Assembly: GCF_016836705.1 (NCBI RefSeq)
Contig: NZ_JAFCGY010000001.1
Coordinates: forward strand, 372,001-436,000
Direction: 5' to 3'
Source: Mesorhizobium caraganae
GTDB taxonomy: Bacteria; Pseudomonadota; Alphaproteobacteria; Rhizobiales; Rhizobiaceae
DNA length: 64,000 nucleotides
Below the pieces are notes generated by a model. That model saw nothing but the letters and a program-made list of their open reading frames with translations, was not told the DNA's origin and ran no database searches. This document shows positions 45,487-54,766 of this stretch, in pieces. Position 1 is the first letter of the stretch; each line of letters begins with the position of its first letter. Both the position numbers and the translations under genes were made by a program.

Positions 45487-45957
45487 TCATCGAATCCGTT
45501 CGTACGTTCCGACGAGTTCTGCCTGCTCGAGCAGATGTTTTTGCGCTTCCTGCCAGATACGCTGGATGCCGGCGCTTGCCGGGATGGCAAGGTTTGGTGT
45601 GTCGAGCGCGGCCAGCTGGAAATGATAGTGATGGACGCCGTGTCCGACCGGTGGTTGAGGGCCATCATAATACGCGTTGCCAAAATCGTTCGTCGCCTGT
45701 CTTAGGGCCTGCGGACCCGGCTTGCCGCTTGCCGCCTCGGGAAGCTCCTGGGTGTCCGGGGACATGTTGAACACCGCCCAATGGCCGAATGTTCCGCTTG
45801 GCGCATCCGGATCCTGGACGACGAGAACGAAGCTCCTTGTATCATCAGGTGCCCCCGACCACTTGAGCGGCGGAGACACATTCTTGCCGTCCCGCGTATA
45901 TCTTTCAGGGATTTTTGCGCCTTCGGCAAAGGCGGAACTACTGAGCGTGAGTGGCAT
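45487..45957 (-). CDS. YbhB/YbcL-family phosphatidylethanolamine-binding-like protein
   Basis: 156 residues, the standard length of bacterial PEBP proteins. The ligand-pocket motifs DPDAPSGTFGHWAVFNM (about 49-65) and GHGVHHYHFQLAALD (about 102-116) are present. It is cytoplasmic, as no signal peptide is visible. Bacterial members are thought to bind phosphorylated ligands and their exact role is unknown. It is encoded alone, followed only by a possible small membrane peptide. Confidence 0.88.
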   Translation of the reverse strand: MPLTLSSSAFAEGAKIPERYTRDGKNVSPPLKWSGAPDDTRSFVLVVQDPDAPSGTFGHWAVFNMSPDTQELPEAASGKPGPQALRQATNDFGNAYYDGPQPPVGHGVHHYHFQLAALDTPNLAIPASAGIQRIWQEAQKHLLEQAELVGTYERIR

Positions 45958-46010
45958 GAGTTACTCCTTCGGGAGAGTTGCTACGCCGATGTCGGTGCAT
46001 GGGGTCGACC

Positions 46011-46253
46011 TCAACGACCTCCCCGACGCTTGTTGTGAGAACTTTCCTGGTTCTTTCCGCGGATGATGTTCCGATCATCGGGGTCGGCAATATCCCTCAG
46101 CTTGGGTCTGAGGTTGTCCTGCCGCGGGGCTGCGCGTTCAGCGTCGGTCTTTCCCAGCTCCGTCTTCGCGTCGAAGTCCTTGCCGGCATTCTTGGTATTT
46201 TCGCGCTTTTCGATTACGCGAAGGCTTTGCTCGTGCGTTTTGTTTCCGGCCAT
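46011..46253 (-). CDS. small hydrophilic protein
   Basis: 80 residues from ATG 46253 (MAGNKTHEQS), very rich in Lys, Asp, Arg, Asn and Glu with no hydrophobic core, so likely unfolded. Such hydrophilic peptides in rhizobia are often desiccation or stress induced, but this is only a resemblance. It forms a pair with the next small gene upstream on the same strand. Confidence 0.55.
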   Translation of the reverse strand: MAGNKTHEQSLRVIEKRENTKNAGKDFDAKTELGKTDAERAAPRQDNLRPKLRDIADPDDRNIIRGKNQESSHNKRRGGR

Positions 46254-46283
46254 CGACACCTCCTTTCTCGTGCAATTCGGCAG

Positions 46284-46484
46284 CTATTTGTTCGTTCGCA
46301 TTTTCTGCCTTGGATTGATCCCGCCGGCGGTCGTCGTGTCGTTCTCGACATCGCCTTCGATTGTGTTCTCCCCTTCAAGGTCGAGCTCGTCGCCTTCCTT
46401 GATCGTGCCCTTGGAGGTTCCGATGCCCGGATTGTTCGCCAGGTCGGCATCGCTCGGCCACTTTGGATGTCTGGTCGTGGTCAT
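46284..46484 (-). CDS. small acidic protein
   Basis: 66 residues from ATG 46484. Acidic and Gly/Asn/Thr rich: HPKWPSDADLANNPGIGTSK, then EGDELDLEGENTIEGDVEN and a basic tail RQKMRTNK. No membrane segment or known domain. It precedes the hydrophilic 80-residue gene by 31 bases and follows the PCMT-esterase fusion gene by about 80, all on the minus strand, so a stress-related transcript is conceivable. Confidence 0.55.
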   Translation of the reverse strand: MTTTRHPKWPSDADLANNPGIGTSKGTIKEGDELDLEGENTIEGDVENDTTTAGGINPRQKMRTNK

Positions 46485-46564
46485 GAGACAGCTCCTTCGA
46501 CAGGTTCGGTTTCAAAACCACGGGCCGGCTGAAATGTTCCGGGCCATTTGCCGTTCGCCGACGG

Positions 46565-48556
46565 CTAAAGTCCGAACGGATAAGTGTCCGGAACACCAGC
46601 TCTTGCATGCTCCGGACCAAGCGGCGTCACCGCAGTGGTTTTGTCGAACCATACGAAGGCGTCGAATTGCTGGGGCAGGGAGGCGTCGGCATAGTGGCTG
46701 CGCAGTTCGGTCTTCGGCCGGTAGATCACCCCGATGAAGCGTTCCAGCCTGCGATCCAGGAGCCGCTCGCGCAGCGCCTCGTCGCGCTTCAGGTCGAGCA
46801 GAAAACGCGGAATGCGGCAGTCATGGCAAAGCCGCTCGTAGCTGTCGGCGTGTGAGGGCCGCACCTGCTTCACCTTCATCTCCTCGCCCCAGCCGGAGGC
46901 GGCGGCTACAGTGCCGGAATGCGTGCCCAGACCGACCAGGGCAACCTGGTCGCCGAATCGTTGCCGGCAAAGCTGGCCGATATTCAACTCGTCGCGGACA
47001 ACGCCCATTTCGGTGTAGCGGGCATCTCCGATATGCGAATTGTGCGCCCAAACAACCGCCTTGGAATTCGGCCCGTTGGCGTCCAGCAGATGTTCCAGCG
47101 TTTCGAACATATGCGTGTCGCGCAGGTTCCAGGATTGTGCGCCGCCATAGTACATGATCCGGTAATAACGTTCGGCGGAGGCTATCAACCGGGCGTTCTG
47201 AGCGGCATCGAGGAAGTCGTTGCCGTCCTGTCGGGCATAGTCCAGTTGCCTGGCGAGCAGATCTCGGCATTGCTCGAGAACGGCCTGCTCGCATTCCTGG
47301 TAGCCCGAGGTCAGCGCCGCCCGGCCGTAAGTGGACGGTTCGTTTTGCCACGGGGTCAGGCAGCCATAGCGCTCGCGGGCGATCTTTGCGGCCTGCGGAT
47401 CAACCCGGTCAAGATAGTCGAGAACCGCTTCTATGGACCCGTTCATGTTGTAGATGTCGAGGCCGTAGAACCCTGCTTGCCTGGATGGCTCGAGCTTCTC
47501 GTTGTGGTGACGCATCCAGTCGGTGAAGGCCGCGACATCGGTGTTGCGCCACATCCAGGTCGGAAACCGCTGGAATGGTGCAACCGCCCCCGCTCGCGGC
47601 TTGCGGTGGCGAACGTAGCGGTCGATCGCTGCGGCATCAGGCCAATCCGCCTCGACCGCAACGATTGTGAAACCGTGCTTCTCGATGAGCCTGCGGGTGA
47701 TTGCCGCGCGCGCCCTATAGAACTCCGATGTGCCATGGCTTGCTTCGCCAAGCAGAATGACGCGCCGGTCGGCGAACCGATCGAACAGATCGCCGAAGGC
47801 TGGATCGTCGAAATCCGGAAGCGGTTCGGCCGCCGCCGCGATCATATCCGGCAGGCTGACCGGGGGCGGATGTCGCAGAGGACGATCGACCTCGGCGATT
47901 TCGCCGCTTTCGGCCCAGCCCTGCTCACCGATGAGAGCGACGAACCGCACGCCGCCGAAATCCTCCTCACTGTAAGTCGCGGCGCCTGTTCGGGTGACCT
48001 TGAGCAGACGTTGCGAATCCAGATCGTCGCCGACCGGAATGACAAGCCTGCCGCCGACATCGAGTTGCTCTTGCAGGGCGAGCGGCGCGCCGGGTCCGCT
48101 GGCCGCCACCACGATGGCGTCATAGGGCGCTGCCTCCGGCCAGCCCTTGGTGCCGTCGCCAGTCCTGACCGCGATGTTCTCGTAGCCAAGTCTTTCAAAC
48201 CGACGCTTCGCGGTTTCGGCCAATCCGGGATGACGCTCGATCGTGTAGACCTGTTCGACGATTCGGCTCATCACGGCCGCCGCATAGCCCGAGCCGGTGC
48301 CAACCTCCAGAACGTGGTCACCAGCCTTGACAGCCGCCAACTCGATCATGAGCGCGACGATGTAGGGTTGCGATATGGTCTGGCCGTCAGCGATGGGCAG
48401 TGGCCCGTCTTCATACGCGAATTCTTCGAAGCCGGGATCGACGAAAGCCTCGCGCGGAACTTCGCGCATGGCCTGCAGGATCTCGCGATCGCGGATGCCA
48501 CGCCGGCCGATATGAACATTGACCATTCGGTCGCGAGCACGAGGAAGATCGAGCAT
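46565..48556 (-). CDS. protein-L-isoaspartate methyltransferase fused to erythromycin-esterase domain
   Basis: 663 residues from ATG 48556. Residues 1-225 are a PCMT: DGQTISQPYIVALM (58-71) and the SAM motif VLEVGTGSGY (82-91). Residues 255-640 are an erythromycin-esterase-like domain with LLGEASHGTSEF (Glu271, His274) and AVEADWPD (Glu302), the acid/base pair of the family. PCMT repairs isoaspartyl damage by methylation; EreA-like domains hydrolyse ester bonds. Possibly the second domain hydrolyses methyl esters or another ester during repair, but that is a guess. The fusion is continuous with no frameshift. Confidence 0.88.
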   Translation of the reverse strand: MLDLPRARDRMVNVHIGRRGIRDREILQAMREVPREAFVDPGFEEFAYEDGPLPIADGQTISQPYIVALMIELAAVKAGDHVLEVGTGSGYAAAVMSRIVEQVYTIERHPGLAETAKRRFERLGYENIAVRTGDGTKGWPEAAPYDAIVVAASGPGAPLALQEQLDVGGRLVIPVGDDLDSQRLLKVTRTGAATYSEEDFGGVRFVALIGEQGWAESGEIAEVDRPLRHPPPVSLPDMIAAAAEPLPDFDDPAFGDLFDRFADRRVILLGEASHGTSEFYRARAAITRRLIEKHGFTIVAVEADWPDAAAIDRYVRHRKPRAGAVAPFQRFPTWMWRNTDVAAFTDWMRHHNEKLEPSRQAGFYGLDIYNMNGSIEAVLDYLDRVDPQAAKIARERYGCLTPWQNEPSTYGRAALTSGYQECEQAVLEQCRDLLARQLDYARQDGNDFLDAAQNARLIASAERYYRIMYYGGAQSWNLRDTHMFETLEHLLDANGPNSKAVVWAHNSHIGDARYTEMGVVRDELNIGQLCRQRFGDQVALVGLGTHSGTVAAASGWGEEMKVKQVRPSHADSYERLCHDCRIPRFLLDLKRDEALRERLLDRRLERFIGVIYRPKTELRSHYADASLPQQFDAFVWFDKTTAVTPLGPEHARAGVPDTYPFGL

Positions 48557-48867
48557 TTTCAGCTCCCTTTGGCGGCCGCTTGTCCGCAACGTTCGAGGAT
48601 ATCCTTCGACGATAGCCGATCAGCCACGTCCTCTGCCTTCAGCGGCTTTCTCCCGGTTCATGCCTCTAACCGCTGGAGGGCCTCAAAGTTCCTTCTGTAT
48701 TGCAAGACAAGTCCATGGCCCCTTTGGAGACGCCGACGGTTTCCTGCCCAAGCGGCGCTTGGCCATTGCTTCGTACGCCATCGCCAATTTGGGCTTGCTC
48801 AGACGCGAAGTCGCTCCAGTTATCTCCAGCGAACTGATGCTGGAGAGCTGATACTGGAGATTGGGCG
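48557..48867. other. divergent intergenic region
   Basis: 311 bases between the PCMT fusion and the phosphoketolase gene, which diverge. Repeated CTCCAG/CTGGAG words occur between 48818 and 48860 just before the phosphoketolase start. No gene or clear promoter was recognised. Confidence 0.4.
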
Positions 48868-51279
48868 ATGAACGACAAGGCTGCCGCGACGACGCAGGCG
48901 ATCAGCCTCGAACGGATCGATCTCATGAACCGCTACTGGAGCGCCGCGAATTACATCTCGGTTGGCCAGATCTATCTGCTCGACAATCCGCTGCTGCGCG
49001 AACCCTTGAAAGCCGAGCACGTCAAGCCGCGGTTGCTCGGCCATTGGGGTACGACGCCGGGCCTCAATTTCCTCTACCTGCATCTGAACCGAATTATCCG
49101 CGAGCGTGATCTCGATGTGCTGTTTATCTGCGGTCCAGGACATGGCGGTCCGGCAATGGTCGCCAATACCTGGCTAGAGGGCACCTATGGGGAGATCTAC
49201 CCCGATATCGGCCAAGGCGAAGACGGCCTGAGAAAACTGTTCCGGCAATTTTCCTTTCCAGGCGGGGTGCCAAGTCATGTGGCGCCCGAAACGCCCGGCT
49301 CCATTCATGAGGGCGGCGAACTCGGATATGCCCTGGTCCATGCTTTCGGCGCGGCGTTCGACAATCCGGATCTGGTAGTTGCCTGCGTGGTTGGCGACGG
49401 CGAGGCCGAAACCGGTCCGCTCGCGACAGCTTGGCATTCCAACAAGTTCCTGAACCCAGCCTCGGACGGTGCGGTGCTGCCGATCCTTCATCTCAACGGC
49501 TACAAGATCGCCAACCCGACGATCCTCGGCCGCATGGATGACCAGGAGCTGCGCAACCTCTTCACTGGCTATGGCTACGAACCGTTCTTTGTCGAAGGCC
49601 ATGAGCCGGTCGCCATGCACCAGGCGATGGCCAAGACGCTCGACAGGGTGCTCGATCGGATCCGTTCCATTCAGGAACAGGCGCGAGGTCCGGGATGGCG
49701 TGGCGAACGTCCGCAGTGGCCGATGATCGTCCTGCGCAGCCCCAAGGGCTGGACTGGTCCGAAGGAGGTCGATGGCGAAAAAGTCGAGGGTTTCTGGCGC
49801 TCGCACCAAGTGCCGGTATCGAATGCCCGCGGCAATGACGAGCACCGCAAGATCCTGGAGACCTGGATGCGAAGCTACGAACCGGAAAAACTGTTCGACA
49901 AGGGTGGACATCTGCTGCCCGAACTCGCGGCCCTTGCTCCAACTGGAACAAAGCGCATGGGCGCAACTCCGTATGCGAATGGCGGGTTGTTGAAGCGCGA
50001 CCTGGCGCTGCCGGACTGGAAAAGTCTGGCGCTCGAAGTGCCTAGGCCTGGAGGTGTTATTGCCGAAGCGACACGGATTTGTGGTGGCTATCTTCGCGAG
50101 GTCTTTCGCCTTAATGCCAAAGCGCGGAATTTCCGGCTGATGGGACCGGACGAGACGTCTTCCAATCGCCTTGACGATGTGTTCGAGGTCACGGATCGGA
50201 TCTGGATGGAACGCATCGAACCCTACGACGTCCATCTTTCCCGCGACGGCCGTGTCATGGAAGCGTTGAGCGAGCATCTCTGCCAGGGTTGGCTGGAAGG
50301 CTATCTGCTCACCGGCCGCCACGGCCTCTTCTCATGCTACGAGGCGTTCATCCACATCGTCGACTCTATGGTCAACCAGCATGCGAAATGGTTGAAAACC
50401 TCCGGCGAGCTTGCCTGGCGCAAGCCGATCGCCTCGCTCAATTACCTGCTGACCTCTCATGTCTGGCGCCAGGATCACAATGGCTTCAGTCATCAGGACC
50501 CGGGCTTTGCCGACTTTGTCGCCAACAAGAAGGCCGACACGGTCAGGCTCTATTTTCCGCCGGATGCCAACACGCTGCTGTGGATTACCGACCATTGCCT
50601 GAGAACCTACAACCGCATCAATGTCATTACCGCTGGCAAGCAGCCGACGCCGCAATGGCTGTCTATCGAAGACGCTGAAGCGCACTGCAAGGCCGGCGCG
50701 GGCATTTGGGAATGGGCCGGCACGGTTTCAAAAGGCGAGGAGCCGGATGTGGTGCTGGCCTGTGCTGGCGACGTGCCGACGCTGGAAACGCTGGCTGCGA
50801 CGGACATTCTTCGCTCTGCAATCCCCGATCTGAAAATCCGCGTTGTCAACGTCGTCGACCTGATGACGTTGCAGTCGAATACCGAGCATCCGCACGGCCT
50901 CACCGACCAGGCTTTCGACGCGCTGTTCACGAAAACAAGGCCGGTGATTTTTGCCTATCACGGCTATCCCTATCTCATCCACCGCCTTACCTACCGTCGT
51001 GCCAATCATGACAACATGCATGTGCACGGCTTTCGCGAGGAGGGCACCACGACGACTCCGTTCGACATGGTGGTGCTCAACAAACTCGATCGCTACCACC
51101 TCGCACTTGCAGCGATCACACGCGTGCCGGGCTTGGCCGAAAGGGCTGAAAGCCTCGCCGCCGAACTTCACGGCAGGCTGGCCAAGCACAAGGCCTATGT
51201 CCGCGAGCACGGCGAAGACATGCCCGAGATCCAGAAATGGAGTTGGCCGGCTGCGAACGGGGCTAAGGCTGGTCGATGA
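48868..51279 (+). CDS. xfp: xylulose-5-phosphate/fructose-6-phosphate phosphoketolase
   Basis: 803 residues, the usual phosphoketolase length. The thiamine diphosphate site shows [19 protein letters not shown] (about 90-108) and [17 protein letters not shown], then [13 protein letters not shown]. The enzyme splits xylulose 5-phosphate into acetyl phosphate and glyceraldehyde 3-phosphate, or fructose 6-phosphate into acetyl phosphate and erythrose 4-phosphate. ATG 48868 follows GGAGATTGGGCG. The acetate kinase gene overlaps its stop, giving a two-step route from sugar phosphate to acetate and ATP. Confidence 0.93.
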   Translation: MNDKAAATTQAISLERIDLMNRYWSAANYISVGQIYLLDNPLLREPLKAEHVKPRLLGHWGTTPGLNFLYLHLNRIIRERDLDVLFICGPGHGGPAMVANTWLEGTYGEIYPDIGQGEDGLRKLFRQFSFPGGVPSHVAPETPGSIHEGGELGYALVHAFGAAFDNPDLVVACVVGDGEAETGPLATAWHSNKFLNPASDGAVLPILHLNGYKIANPTILGRMDDQELRNLFTGYGYEPFFVEGHEPVAMHQAMAKTLDRVLDRIRSIQEQARGPGWRGERPQWPMIVLRSPKGWTGPKEVDGEKVEGFWRSHQVPVSNARGNDEHRKILETWMRSYEPEKLFDKGGHLLPELAALAPTGTKRMGATPYANGGLLKRDLALPDWKSLALEVPRPGGVIAEATRICGGYLREVFRLNAKARNFRLMGPDETSSNRLDDVFEVTDRIWMERIEPYDVHLSRDGRVMEALSEHLCQGWLEGYLLTGRHGLFSCYEAFIHIVDSMVNQHAKWLKTSGELAWRKPIASLNYLLTSHVWRQDHNGFSHQDPGFADFVANKKADTVRLYFPPDANTLLWITDHCLRTYNRINVITAGKQPTPQWLSIEDAEAHCKAGAGIWEWAGTVSKGEEPDVVLACAGDVPTLETLAATDILRSAIPDLKIRVVNVVDLMTLQSNTEHPHGLTDQAFDALFTKTRPVIFAYHGYPYLIHRLTYRRANHDNMHVHGFREEGTTTTPFDMVVLNKLDRYHLALAAITRVPGLAERAESLAAELHGRLAKHKAYVREHGEDMPEIQKWSWPAANGAKAGR

Positions 51280-52463
51280 GTCAGTCGATCCTGGCGCTGA
51301 ATGCCGGCTCGTCGAGCGTCAAGTTCGCGCTATACGATCTTGGCTCGTCGGATGGCCAGCTGCTCGTTTCGCGCGGCACTCTGGATCTGGGCGACGCGCC
51401 CAGACTGACCGCAAGGGCGGCCGATGGAACAGTGCAGTGTGATAGGCAGTTCACTGCGGACGCTCCGCATGGCGCGGGGATTGCCGAAATACTGCGTTTG
51501 GTGAAGGGCGAACTTGGTGGAAGAAAACTGATCTGCATCGGCCACCGTATCGTGCATGGCGGAAACAAGTTCAGCAAACCTGTCCGCCTGACGCCCGCTA
51601 CCATTGAGGCCCTGGAAAGGCTGACCGCACTTGCGCCTTTGCATCAGCCTCGCAGTCTCGCGCCAGTTCGCGCGATAGCTGCATTGCAACCGGATCTGCC
51701 ACAAGTCGGATGTTTCGATACCGCGTTCCACCACACGATCGATCCGCTTGTGCGGCGCTTTGCCCTGCCGCAAAAATATGAACGGGAAGGATTGCGGCGC
51801 TACGGATTTCATGGCCTCTCCTATGAATATATTGCTGGGCGGCTGAGCGAGATATCGCCCGCGCTCGCGGCGAAACGGACAATCGTCGCTCATCTCGGCA
51901 ATGGGGCAAGCCTTTGCGCTGTGCGCGAGGGAAAAAGCGTCGATACGACGATGGGCTTTTCGGCACTGGATGGTCTTGTCATGGGTACGCGGTGCGGCGC
52001 CATCGATCCCGGCGTGCTGTTGTACTTCCTGCTGGAAAGGGGCATGGCAGCAGACGAGTTGCAAACAATGCTCTACGAGAGATCCGGACTGCTCGGGGTA
52101 TCCGGCATTTCGGGCGACATGCGCATGCTGGAGGCAAGCAGCGACCCCCGCGCCCGCGAGGCGATCGAGCTTTTCGCCTTCCGCGCCGCGCGGGAAGCAG
52201 CAGCGCTCGCAAACACCATGGGTGGTTTCGAATGCCTCGTGTTCACAGCCGGCATCGGCGAACGGTCATCGTCCATCCGCAAGTCGATGTGCGAAAAATT
52301 GACTTGGCTCGGCGTGGCGCTCGATGAACTGGCCAACGACGCCCGCGCCGAGATCGTCAGCCGCCCGGACAGCAAGGTGGAAGTGCGTGTGATTGCGACT
52401 GACGAGGAAAGCGTCATCGCGCGCCATAGCCGCGCGGTGATGCAAGTCGGATCCGCAACTTAA
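51276..52463 (+). CDS. ackA: acetate kinase
   Basis: 395 residues with all AckA signatures: [17 protein letters not shown] at the N-terminus, [28 protein letters not shown] and [13 protein letters not shown]. It transfers phosphate from acetyl phosphate to ADP. The ATG overlaps the phosphoketolase stop (ATGA), so the two are coupled and no phosphotransacetylase is needed to form acetate and ATP. The stop is followed closely by an L,D-transpeptidase remnant. Confidence 0.93.
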   Translation: MSQSILALNAGSSSVKFALYDLGSSDGQLLVSRGTLDLGDAPRLTARAADGTVQCDRQFTADAPHGAGIAEILRLVKGELGGRKLICIGHRIVHGGNKFSKPVRLTPATIEALERLTALAPLHQPRSLAPVRAIAALQPDLPQVGCFDTAFHHTIDPLVRRFALPQKYEREGLRRYGFHGLSYEYIAGRLSEISPALAAKRTIVAHLGNGASLCAVREGKSVDTTMGFSALDGLVMGTRCGAIDPGVLLYFLLERGMAADELQTMLYERSGLLGVSGISGDMRMLEASSDPRAREAIELFAFRAAREAAALANTMGGFECLVFTAGIGERSSSIRKSMCEKLTWLGVALDELANDARAEIVSRPDSKVEVRVIATDEESVIARHSRAVMQVGSAT

Positions 52464-52489
52464 GGCGAGCGAGCCGGCTTCTGCTCACC

Positions 52490-52876
52490 TTGGGACCAGC
52501 CTTGCCGTTCTTCAAGGGAGTGAGGACCAAGCGGCCTTTCACCATCGCTGCGGGGCCTAACAATCCCGTGGGATCGATCTGGATTGATCTCTCTATGGAA
52601 AGCTACGGCATTCACGGCACGCCCGAACCCGGCAAGTTCGGCACGACCTTCTCGCATGGCTGCATCCGGCTGACCAACTGGGATGTCGAAGACCTCGCTG
52701 CCATGGTGCAGAAGGGCACGAAAGTTAGCTTCAAGGACGAGATGGCGGACGCTGGCGACACGCGGCCGCAGCGTTCGCCAGCCGCGACACCGACATGGAA
52801 GCGCACGATCCCCGATTGCGGGACCAATATGGTGTCCGCGGCGGTGCGGCCGCCCGGGATGAAATCGGCTCTATGA
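52490..52876 (+). pseudogene. L,D-transpeptidase (YkuD) C-terminal fragment
   Basis: The recognisable part reads AAGPNNPVGSIWIDLSMESY and YGIHGTPEPGKFG, then the catalytic SHGCIRLTNWDVEDLA with its Cys. The first half of the catalytic domain, the peptidoglycan-binding region and any signal peptide are missing, and the frame has no proper start. The family cross-links peptidoglycan in the periplasm; without a signal this piece cannot reach it. Confidence 0.75.
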
Positions 52877-52985
52877 AGCGTTCATGGAATAGGCAACGCT
52901 CAAACCAGGCGCGCTAACACTGGTGCCATTGAGCAAGACCACTCGGGCATCCGCCATGCAGCGCGCGGAGCCCTGGGAGACGGAA

Positions 52986-54053
52986 ATGCCCGCTAGCGCC
53001 TATATCAACCGGATTGCGACAGCGGTTCCTGAACATGAGGTTCATCGGTTCTATCTGCGGTTCGCGGCCTCCATGCTCGCCGCCAATCACCGCAGGGTAT
53101 TCGAACGCATGGCCGGCCTCGCCGGCATCGAGAGCCGCTATTCCTGCTTCGCACCTGCTCTCGACCCGGAAGGGCCATCCGCCGACCTTGGCGGAACCTT
53201 CATTCGCGGCGCGTTTCCAGGAACGGCCGCGAGAATGGCGATGTTCGGTGAAGCCGCCCCTGTGCTGGCGCAAAAAGCCGTCGACGGGCTGCACCTTGGC
53301 GACGAGGCGTCGCGTGTCACCCATCTCATCGTCACCACCTGCACCGGATTTTCCGCGCCCGGCATCGACTTGGACCTGGTCAAACGCTGCGGCCTGCCGG
53401 ACGGCATCGAACGCACGATGATCGGGTTCATGGGCTGCTACGCGGCGATCAACGGCCTCAAGCTTGCCCGCCACATCGTCAGGTCGGATCCGCGGGCCAA
53501 GGTCCTGCTGGTCAATATCGAGCTCTGTACCTTGCATCTCAGGGAAAGCCCCGAACTGGAAAAGCTGCTGTCCTTCTGCCTCTGGGGGGATGGCTGCGCG
53601 GCAACTCTTGTCACCGCCGAGCCGCCCGGCATTGAACTCGACAGCTTTCATTGCATGGTCGCGGATGAGCGGCGCGACCTGATGAGATGGGATATTCGCG
53701 ACCACGGCTTCGACATGGTTCTCTCCGGCCAGGTGCCGACGGCGATCCAAGACGTGTTGCGAAGCAACCAGGACGCCTTTCTCGGCGACCGGCCACCGGA
53801 CGCGATCGACCTCTGGGCCGTGCATCCCGGCGGACGTTCGGTCCTCGATGCCGTCGAGAGGGCGCTGAAACTCGCGCCCGCCGCGCTCACGCCATCGCGC
53901 GAGGTGCTGCGCCGAAACGGCAACATGTCGTCGGCGACGGTCATGTTCGTGATGGAAGAAATGCTGAAGGCCCCATCCGGACTGCTCGGCTGCGGGATGT
54001 CGTTCGGGCCCGGACTGACGGCCGAAACCATGCTTTTTCGAACCGTGTCATGA
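52986..54053 (+). CDS. type III polyketide synthase
   Basis: 355 residues from ATG 52986 (GGGAGACGGAA before it); frame extends to 52923. The catalytic triad of the chalcone-synthase family is visible: Cys151 in GFMGCYAAINGLKLA, His280 in WAVHPGGRSVLDAVE and Asn313 in RNGNMSSATVMF. Bacterial members extend acyl-CoA starters with malonyl-CoA to pyrones, resorcinols or phloroglucinols. The stop overlaps a methyltransferase gene, whose stop overlaps a FAD oxidoreductase gene. This synthase-methyltransferase-oxidase order resembles phenolic-lipid operons such as srsABC of Streptomyces. Confidence 0.9.
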   Translation: MPASAYINRIATAVPEHEVHRFYLRFAASMLAANHRRVFERMAGLAGIESRYSCFAPALDPEGPSADLGGTFIRGAFPGTAARMAMFGEAAPVLAQKAVDGLHLGDEASRVTHLIVTTCTGFSAPGIDLDLVKRCGLPDGIERTMIGFMGCYAAINGLKLARHIVRSDPRAKVLLVNIELCTLHLRESPELEKLLSFCLWGDGCAATLVTAEPPGIELDSFHCMVADERRDLMRWDIRDHGFDMVLSGQVPTAIQDVLRSNQDAFLGDRPPDAIDLWAVHPGGRSVLDAVERALKLAPAALTPSREVLRRNGNMSSATVMFVMEEMLKAPSGLLGCGMSFGPGLTAETMLFRTVS

Positions 54054-54766
54054 ACGCGCTCAGTCACCGCAGCCTCGTCCCGGAAATCCTTGACGGGCTT
54101 GCGGCCGACGATCCGCGGGCGCTCGCCTCGCGCCGCGACCTCCGATGGATCAACGCGTTGATGTTTCAGGCGCCGATCATGGCGTCTTTGCTCAGGAAAT
54201 TCCTGCCGAGACCGCCGCACCGCATATTGGAGATCGGCGCCGGCGACGGCACCTTCATGCTCAAGCTCGGAAGGCGATTGGCACGGCACTGGCCCGAGGT
54301 AGAGCTGACCTTGCTCGACCGCGTCGGCCTTGCCAGCACCGGAACCCTCGCCGAATTCAACAGGCTGGGATGGAGCACCGAAGTCATCACCGCTGACGTC
54401 TTCGACTGGGCCGAAGGGACCGGGGGCGAGCGGTTCGACGCGATCACCGTCAATCTGTTCCTGCATCATTTCGATGACGCCGAACTCGTGCGTCTGTTTT
54501 CACTGCTGGCGTGGAAAGCCCCGCTGCTCCTGGCGACGGAACCGCTGAGGGCAAGGTTCGCGCTGGCCGCGACCCGGCTTCTCCCGGCGATCGGCGCCAA
54601 CGACGTCACGCGACATGACGCGGCTCAGAGCGTGCGCGCCGGCTTTCGTGGCAGGGAGCTTTCCGACCTCTGGCTTGCGGCCGGCGGCAGGCCACTCGAG
54701 GAGCGGCGTGCCCGTCCCTTTTCGCACGTCTTCGTCGGCGCCGGGGCCCATGCCGGCTGGGGATGA
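54050..54766 (+). CDS. class I SAM-dependent methyltransferase
   Basis: 238 residues with motif I ILEIGAGDGTFML (about 60-72), an acidic loop after LTLLDRVG and post-motif FDAITVNLFLHHFDD. This is a soluble Rossmann-type enzyme, unlike the membrane SrsB methyltransferase of Streptomyces. ATG 54050 overlaps the polyketide synthase stop. It most likely O- or C-methylates the polyketide ring. Its stop overlaps the next start, so the three genes form one tightly coupled operon. Confidence 0.88.
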   Translation: MNALSHRSLVPEILDGLAADDPRALASRRDLRWINALMFQAPIMASLLRKFLPRPPHRILEIGAGDGTFMLKLGRRLARHWPEVELTLLDRVGLASTGTLAEFNRLGWSTEVITADVFDWAEGTGGERFDAITVNLFLHHFDDAELVRLFSLLAWKAPLLLATEPLRARFALAATRLLPAIGANDVTRHDAAQSVRAGFRGRELSDLWLAAGGRPLEERRARPFSHVFVGAGAHAGWG

